A DNA stretch of 64,000 bases from Metridium senile (taxonomy: Eukaryota > Cnidaria > Anthozoa > Actiniaria > Metridiidae), in assembly GCA_949775045.1 (NCBI GenBank), contig OX459096.1:48723790-48787789 (forward strand). The letters run 5' to 3'. The translations under genes were made by a program, and so were the position numbers. A model generated the notes under the pieces. The model was not told the DNA's origin. It saw only the letters and a list, made by a program, of their open reading frames with translations, and searched no databases. Below are positions 49,801 through 58,800 of the stretch, in pieces (positions within the stretch are counted from its first letter, which is position 1; the number at the start of each line of letters is the position of its first letter).

Positions 49801-52800
49801 TAAATGCTCAGCAGAGGCTCCAATAATGGGGTCCAAAACTTTAATTTAACAGGCTTTGTAAGTGAACCAGAATTATTGAGTATAGTTGCAATTTGAACAG
49901 AAAGACAAATCTACTAATTACAGTACAAACAATGAATACCTTCTCTGATATCCTTTGCTTTTAGTTTTCCTTGTTGTTGGTTCAGTATAGTAGATATAGC
50001 ATGATTACTATTGAGATTTCCTGAGGCCGGGATTAAGTAACCACCCTTGCTTACATTCTGATTACAAAACATACATATTATGAAGAGATAATACCATGAC
50101 CATCATCATTATTGTCATCATCATTGTCACCATCATCATCATTATTGTCACCATCATCATCATTATTGTCACCATCATTATTGTCACCATCATCATCATT
50201 ATTGTCATCATCATTATTGTCAGCATCATTATTGTCACCATCATCATCATCATCATTATTGTCAGCATCATTATTGTCACCATTATCATCATCATATTAT
50301 TGTCATCATCATTATTGTCATCATCATTATTGTCAGCATCATTATTGTCACCATCAATATTGTCACCATCATCATCATTATTGTCACCATCATTATTGTC
50401 ACCATCATTATTGTCGCCATCATCATCATTATCATCATTATTGTCACCATCATCATCATTATTGTCAGCATCATTATTGCCACCATCATCATCATTATTG
50501 TCATCATCATTATTGTCACCATCATTATTGTCACCATCATCATCATTATTGTCACCATCATTATTGTCACCATCTATGGTTGGCCAAATGTTGCAAAATT
50601 AAGCAACATCTATATTTCTATTCAACAATATATTTTCATTCAACTTCAAACCTTACAATTTACATTCAACCTCAAAGTGTGTTCAACTTCAAGGCAATGC
50701 ATATACATGTTTACATTCAAGAAATTATATTTCTATTCCAAAATGTATTTTCATTCAACTTCAAGCCTTACAATTTATATTCAACGTTTAAATGTATGCA
50801 ACTTCAAGGCAATATGTTTTTACATTCAAGAAATAAAATTTTATTCAATTTCAAGCTAAGATTGTTCTTTTTAATTCGGTTGCTTCAATATTCATTCAAC
50901 TTCAACGCTCAATTTGTTGGCAGTAAATTCGTAAGTTCCCGGACATTGGTTGAATATTTATTCAACAAAAATTCCCCTACCTCCCCTCCCCAAAAATCTT
51001 TTCGGCCGCCATATTGAATTTCTAATGAGCGAGTCCGAACCGAATCTTAAGCGAACGGATCCCGGAACAAAACGGAAACATTTACAGTGACTTTACGGAC
51101 TTTTCGATCGATCGACTTACGTACTCGCACGTGCGACAAACCTGGAATATGCACAGGTAGCCCAAGCTCACTATTTGTGTTGATTTACTATAGAATATAT
51201 GGGGATTTTTCAGCGTACAATTGTTTGCCTTAATTCTTAATAAAATAAAGTGAAACTCTTACAGTGTCTTTTTTTTGCTCTCATCAACCGTCTGACTGAC
51301 TTTCAGCGATTTTCGTTGGAATTTAGCTGCCTTTCCCTAACGTGTAGAGAGAGAAAGGTAGGAGGCGAAGGCCCCAAAACGGCCTTCGAACTGCTGAACT
51401 AATCGCCAAATAATTCCTCGAAAAACGCTTCTAGTCCAAATCTTTCTACACAGCAGTTCGAAGGGATAAATATGCCACGCAAAAATCCCAATGGATTAGA
51501 ATCAACAGCTTTTTTGAAGCAGCCAGCCTCCACGAAGTTCGAATAAAACTGCTCGACGAACAACCAAAATACTCGTGTCTGAAATAGTTGGGACAGCCGA
51601 AGCCGTTAAAAAACAGAGAGAGACTGGACCGAGGAAAAACAACCACTATCCGTGGGGTGCAAGGGTCAAAAATTGTACGACAAAACTAGGAACCGCCCCC
51701 GCTCCCAGGGGCGAATTACTTGACAGCTATTGTACTTCGTCAGTCTATCACTGACCGCCCTGAACACGTTGACATTCAAAATTAATGTTAGGGGGAAAAA
51801 ACAACCGTTTCTCTCTTTCAGTGTGGAGTTTAATCACACCTTTCTCTCTCTTACTACACGTTAGGGAAAGGCAGCTAAATTCCAACGAAAATCGCTGAAA
51901 GTCAGTCAGACGGTTGATGAGAGCAAAAAAAAGACACTGTAAGAGTTTCATTTTATTTTATTAAGAATTAAGGCAAACTATTGTACGCTGAAAAATCCCC
52001 ATATATTCTATAGTAAATCAACACAAATAGTGAGCTTGGGCTACCTGTGCATATTCCAGGTTTGTCGCACGTGCGAGTACGTAAGTCGATCGATCGAAAA
52101 GTCCGTAAAGTCACTGTAAATGTTTCCGTTTTGTTCCGGGATCCGTTCGCTTAAGATTCGGGAACTTACGAATTTACTGCCAACAAATTGAGCGTTGAAG
52201 TTGAATGAATATTGAAGCAACCGAATTAAAAAGAACAATCTTAGCTTGAAATTGAATAAAATTTTATTTCTTGAATGTAAAAACATATTGCCTTGAAGTT
52301 GCATACATTTAAACGTTGAATATAAATTGTAAGGCTTGAAGTTGAATGAAAATATATTTTGGAATAGAAATATAGATGTTGCTTAATTTTGCAACATTTG
52401 GCCAACCATAACCATCATCATCATCATTGTCACCATCATCATCATTATTGTCACCATCATCATTATTGTCATCATCATTATCATTATTGTCACCATCATC
52501 ATTATTGTCACCATCATCATCATTATTGTCACCATCATCATTATTGTCACCATCATTATTGTCACCATCATCATCATTATTGTCACCATCATCATTATTG
52601 TCATCATCATTATTGTCACCATCATTATTGTCACCATCATCATCATTATTGTCACCATCATTATTGTCACTATCATTATTGTCACCATATCATCATCATT
52701 ATTGTCATCATCATTATTGTCACCATCATTATTGTCACCATCATCATCATTATTGTCATCATCATTATTGTCACCATCATTATTGTCATCATCATCTTTT

Positions 52801-55800
52801 ATTGTCATCACCACCATCTTCATTATCATCACCATCATCTTTTATTGTCATCACCACCATCTTCATTATCATCACCATCATCTTTTATTGTCATCACCAC
52901 CATCTTCATTATCATCACCATCATCTTTTATTGTCATCACCACCATCTTCATGATTATCACCATCATCTTTTATTGTCATCACCACCATCTTCATGATTA
53001 TCACCATCATCTTTTATTGTCATCACCACCATCTTCATTATCATCACCATCATCTTTTATTGTCATCACCACCATCTTCATTATCATCACCATCATCTTT
53101 TATTGTCATCACCACCATCTTCATTATCATCACCATCATCTTTTATTGTCATCACCACCATCTTCATTATCATCACCATCATCTTTTATTGTCATCACCA
53201 CCATCTTCATTATCATCACCATCATCTTTTTTTGTCATCACCACCATCTTCATGATTATCATCACCAACATCTTTTATTGTCATCACCACCATCTTCATG
53301 ATTATCATCACCAACATCTTTTATTGTCATCACCACCATCTTCATGATTATCATCACCATCATCTTTTATTGTCATCACCACCATCTTCATGATTATCAT
53401 CACCATCATCTTTTATTGTCATCACCACCATCTTCATGATTATCATCACCAACATCTTTTATTGTCATCACCACCATCTTCATGATTATCATTACCAACA
53501 TCTTTTATTGTCATCACCACCATCTTCATGATTATCATTACCAACATCTTTTATTGTCATCACCACCATCTTCATGATTATCACCAACATCTTTTATTGT
53601 CATCACCACCATCTTCATGATTATCATTACCAACATCTTTTATTGTCATCACCACCATCTTCATGATTATCACCAACATCTTTTATTGTCATCACCACCA
53701 TCTTCATGATTATCATTACCAACATCTTTTATTGTCATCACCACCATCTTCATGATTATCACCAACATCTTTTATTGTCATCACCACCATCTTCATGATT
53801 ATCATCACCATCATCTTTTATTGTCATCACCACCATCTTCATGATTATCATCACCATCATCTTTTATTGTCATCACCACCATCTTCATGATTATCATCAC
53901 CAACATCTTTTATTGTCATCACCACCATCTTCATGATTATCATTACCAACATCTTTTATTGTCATCACCACCATCTTCATGATTATCATTACCAACATCT
54001 TTTATTGTCATCACCACCATCTTCATGATTATCACCAACATCTTTTATTGTCATCACCACCATCTTCATGATTATCATTACCAACATCTTTTATTGTCAT
54101 CACCACCATCTTCATGATTATCACCAACATCTTTTATTGTCATCACCACCATCTTCATGATTATCATTACCAACATCTTTTATTGTCATCACCACCATCT
54201 TCATGATTATCACCAACATCTTTTATTGTCATCACCACCATCTTCATGATTATCATTACCAACATCTTTTATTGTCATCACCACCATCTTCATGATTATC
54301 ACCAACATCTTTTATTGTCATCACCACCATCTTCATGATTATCATTACCAACATCTTTTATTGTCATCACCACCATCTTCATGATTATCACCAACATCTT
54401 TTATTGTCATCACCACCATCTTCATGATTATCATTACCATCATCTTTTATTGTCATCACCACCATCTTCATGATTATCATCACCATCATCTTTTATTGTC
54501 ATCACCACCATCTTCATGATTATCATTACCAACACTGTACCACTACTACCATGACCATCATCAGGGGCAGATCCAGAACTTTCTCAGGGGGTGTCCCAAT
54601 TGCAAATTAAGGGGTTAGGAGACTAGGGGTGTCAGCGGTCCCTAAATGTCTTACATAAAGTAGGGGTAGTTGCGGCAATAGGGGGGTCTCAGTGCCAACC
54701 CCTAGATCCATCCATGATCATATATTATAATGACCATCTTAACCCATGTAACTACTGTCACCATTATTATAATATCATCATCACTATCATCATTGTGAAC
54801 TAACCTTTGGTTTTTGTTCATCAGGAATCCATGGCTTTGTTTTTAGTTTCTTTATTCTTGTCCTTCCCAAAGGGTCTATCAATAGAGGATCAAGAACATT
54901 CACAGTTGGGAAGGCTGATATTTCTGGAGTACTTTGGTTTTCATTTATTAACCTAAAAGAATAAATAAGAAAGTTGATGAATATTGACAAAAAGACTGGA
55001 TGAATTGATGGATGACTAATGGACTTACTCATGGACCAAGCAAGCATGATAAAGAATGAATAAGTGAACTAATGAATATAATTATAAACTAATGCCTGCA
55101 TTATCATGATAAAATCATAAAATACATAAAATACATGAATAAAGGATAAGTAAGTGGATGAATGAATAAACTATTAAATGATCAATTAATTAATTATGAA
55201 TAAATAAATGGATGGATGATCAGAATTTGCAAGGATAATAGAAGATTGAAATAAAAATACTAACTTTTTAGTAAGACCAGGTTGAGAAGTTCCAGTGATA
55301 GTGCAGATTAATGGTTCTGAATTGAACTGTGATATCAAGAGCTAAGAACAAAACAGATGAAAATGTATAAGAACATTTCAACAATAACAAAACATCATCA
55401 TTGTATAGTTATATTTACATATTGATTTTCAACAGTCAGGTAAAAACCTGTAATTTTAAGAGTAAGTACCTGTAATTTTAGAATAGCTGTAGAGAAGTCA
55501 ATTGGTTTGAATGTGACTTGTAAGGATACTTCATCACCACCAGGTACAACACCTATCAATAAATGAAAACCATTATTTAACAAGGCAATCCAATCAGTGT
55601 GTGATAAACATTGCTATTAATATGAACCCTACAATGGTGATATACATGGAGTGACATACATATTAGTTATACAATGGTTTTGAGGGGCATACCATGGAGT
55701 ATCCCACAAGTCACTTATATTTTCGAGTATACACACTTGTAAGCTTTTAGGCAAGTGTGTATGCAAAGAAAATACAAGTGACAAGTGGAATATTCATGGT

Positions 55801-58800
55801 ATGTCACAAAAAAAACATTGTATAACAGGCTTTTTTTATCCCACATCATATAGAATAAAAAGAACTGCAATGTCTCATGGGAAGGGGCAGTTGAATACCA
55901 TCAAATATGCAATGGCTTTCAAGCATTCTGATTGGCTGTATTTTATATAAGGTGGGATAAATGATATACATGGAGTATGATTGTTATTTTACTATTTTAG
56001 ACCTTGAGAATAAAGTATGATAACCTTACCTGACATAGGAGTGACACTAAATGCAGGATTTGATTGCAAACAATTCAACTGGAATTCAAAATCTACTGGA
56101 ATATCACTCCTTAAAGGGAGGGTCTTTGTTTTGCTATAGAAATAATAAAAATATCATCTTAATAACCAGGTATCATCATCATGACATTACCATCACATTA
56201 TTATGACATTATCAAATGAATGTAATCATCAAAACATATTTATTGAAGAACGCATATAATTTGTCAATTATATCTAACTAGCAATAGATTATTTTGTGTT
56301 ATGAGCCTAGAGCTAAATACCGGAATAGGCGCATAAAAATGTATAGATAGATAGTTTATTAAGAAAGATATAGCAACCCATAGGTTGAATTAAAGCAATA
56401 TATACAATTGATAATATAGAAAAATAATATATAAATGTACATGTGGGCAATTCCATGATCATGGACGTTACATTTGAAGGCTTTTTATTAACTTCAATTC
56501 CATATAAAATTTAGAAAAAGGCATGAATTTGCTAATTGTCCTTTTGATAAGATACTTTGGGTTGAGCCTTATTGGTAAGTGGATGAAGAATTGCTCTACC
56601 TCAAATCTATAAGAAAATATGAATTAATAAGTAATTGTCATGGACGTTACAAAAAAACAACCACATTTTTCAGTGAACAATTTCAATATAAAAATACTGA
56701 ATTTTTTCACCGTAGAAATTCAATAAGGGTATAGAGATGTAGCAGTGGGATTATATTTATGGTAAATTGTTATTTTGACATCTTATCCTTTTCGCTCCTG
56801 TTAATGAGTGAAAAACTAGTGTCATGGACGTTACAAGTCCTGTCATGGACGTTACATTGTATGAAATATTCACCTATTTTAACCTATTTTAACCTATTTT
56901 AACCTATTTTAACCTCTTTAATGCCCTATCCTTCTGCAATCTACTCATATCACACTTGAAATGGTAGCTTTTTCCTGGATTTTGCAGTTTTGACCGTTTC
57001 TAGGTCAGCTTTCTTCTGTTTTCCATTTTACTAAAATGAGGGGGGAGGGGTGGTAAAAGAGCAAATTGGGATTTGTACTGAAAACTAACAAATCAGTTGA
57101 AAACAGTGGGCTAATGAAGCTTTTCAGGGTAGATTATGGATAAATAATTAAGTAAGAACAATCTAAGGTGCCAATTCTACCACAAATACTTCTGAAATAT
57201 GCTGAAGACTCGTATTTTTACCATTTTTACCAAAATCTGCCATTTTGGATTATGGCATAGTGTGATTAAACTATTTAAAAAGTGATAAATTAGCCAAAAT
57301 AATGTCTAACAACCTGTGTACGCTTCTTGGTTATTATTCAAATCACTCAATTAATGAATTAATTCTAGAAAGAAAGTATAAAAGCCACAATCTTACCAGA
57401 AATGTATTATCCTGTCACTTAAGGTATCTGTTACATCGAACTTTCGTTATTACATTCTAGCTGCAATTAATCTAAATTATGAACTTCTCAAATTCATTGT
57501 ACTAAACTTTAACTTTACCTATTAATTTAATTTTGCACAACTTTTAAAATTTTAAACTAAAACTCAGGGGGGGGGGGGGGGGGAAGCTCACTATTCTGTC
57601 AAGTCATGGTGTGTAACGTCCATGTTGTAACATCCATGACAAAGTTTAAGGACATTTTTTGGAGAAACAATTTGTAAGCAATGATTGTTTCTATTGCATA
57701 TGCATTCAGTCTGAACAGCTTGCAGTCCATCCGGAATAATTTGGTCTCTCAAGCAAAGCTTCCATAATGAGGCAAACAATTGTGTCTGTTTGTCATGGAC
57801 GTTACATAACGTTACAAAACTTTGAATTAGCATAATTAACCAAGGAAATTTTTTTGGGGTAAAATGAGAATTATCTTCAAGCATTAGGATATGGCCTCAC
57901 AATAGCTGTAAGGTTAGATTTTTTCCTGTTTCCATGAGGCTTAATATAAAAGTTTAAGTTTAGTGAACCTAACCTGCAAAAAGCAAAAACATTGACAACC
58001 TCTTGTAGGGACCCCCCCTAAAAGTAAACGTAGTGCCGATTTCTACTTGAGTCATATATTTTCCAATCACTCAACTATAAATCTATTCAAATATGGTATA
58101 GTTGGCCTCAGATTATTTTTTTTCATTTTGATGAAATTTTGCTCTCTCATATGGAATTGCCCATGTATACATTATTATTATTATTATTATTATATTAATC
58201 ATCATGACTGCAAATCCATCATGATATGATCATCTTCATGAAATTGTCATTGATAACACATCATTATCATCATTACCTTTTACCAAGGGGTACAGGTGCA
58301 AAGTGTATTTCTTTGGGAAAGTTAAGAGAACTCATGACTGGGTATGCATGGATTGGTATAATTAGGTTTTCTTCTGCCTGAAAGAAACAAACACTTGTCA
58401 TTTATTATACAATGTATCAAAAATATTATTAGTTCCTTATAGGAGTTTGTGTTTATGCCATGCAAACAGTTGGAGTTAAAATTCTTGGTAAAGAATATAA
58501 AGCAAATGAATAGTCCTGTATATATATTTAAAAAATTCATGAATAATTAATGAGACATTTTCAAAAGAAATCATGACCATGACGAGTGTTGTAAATCTGA
58601 TACAACACTAGTGTTGTATATCCTAATTTGCATAAGTTTTAACTGGTAATTTTACGGCAAAATTTATTTTAATCTTGAAAATTTTGGTAAAATATGAAAG
58701 AGCTAACCTAGACATTTTTTAAGTAGTTTACAACATTCGCGTCCGTGTTGTATCGGCGATACAATCGCGCGCCTTCGGCTTGCGATTGTATCTGCCGATA

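Noticed and set aside
50097..54536. Very long open frames (up to 300 codons) through the satellite in several frames and both strands
   Set aside because: The units lack stop codons in several frames. Products are low-complexity S/L/H/I/M runs, frames coexist on both strands, and the region is flanked by good CFAP221 splice sites.
50097..54536. CRISPR-like regular array
   Set aside because: There are no unique spacers between repeats; units are head-to-tail variants in a eukaryotic intron.
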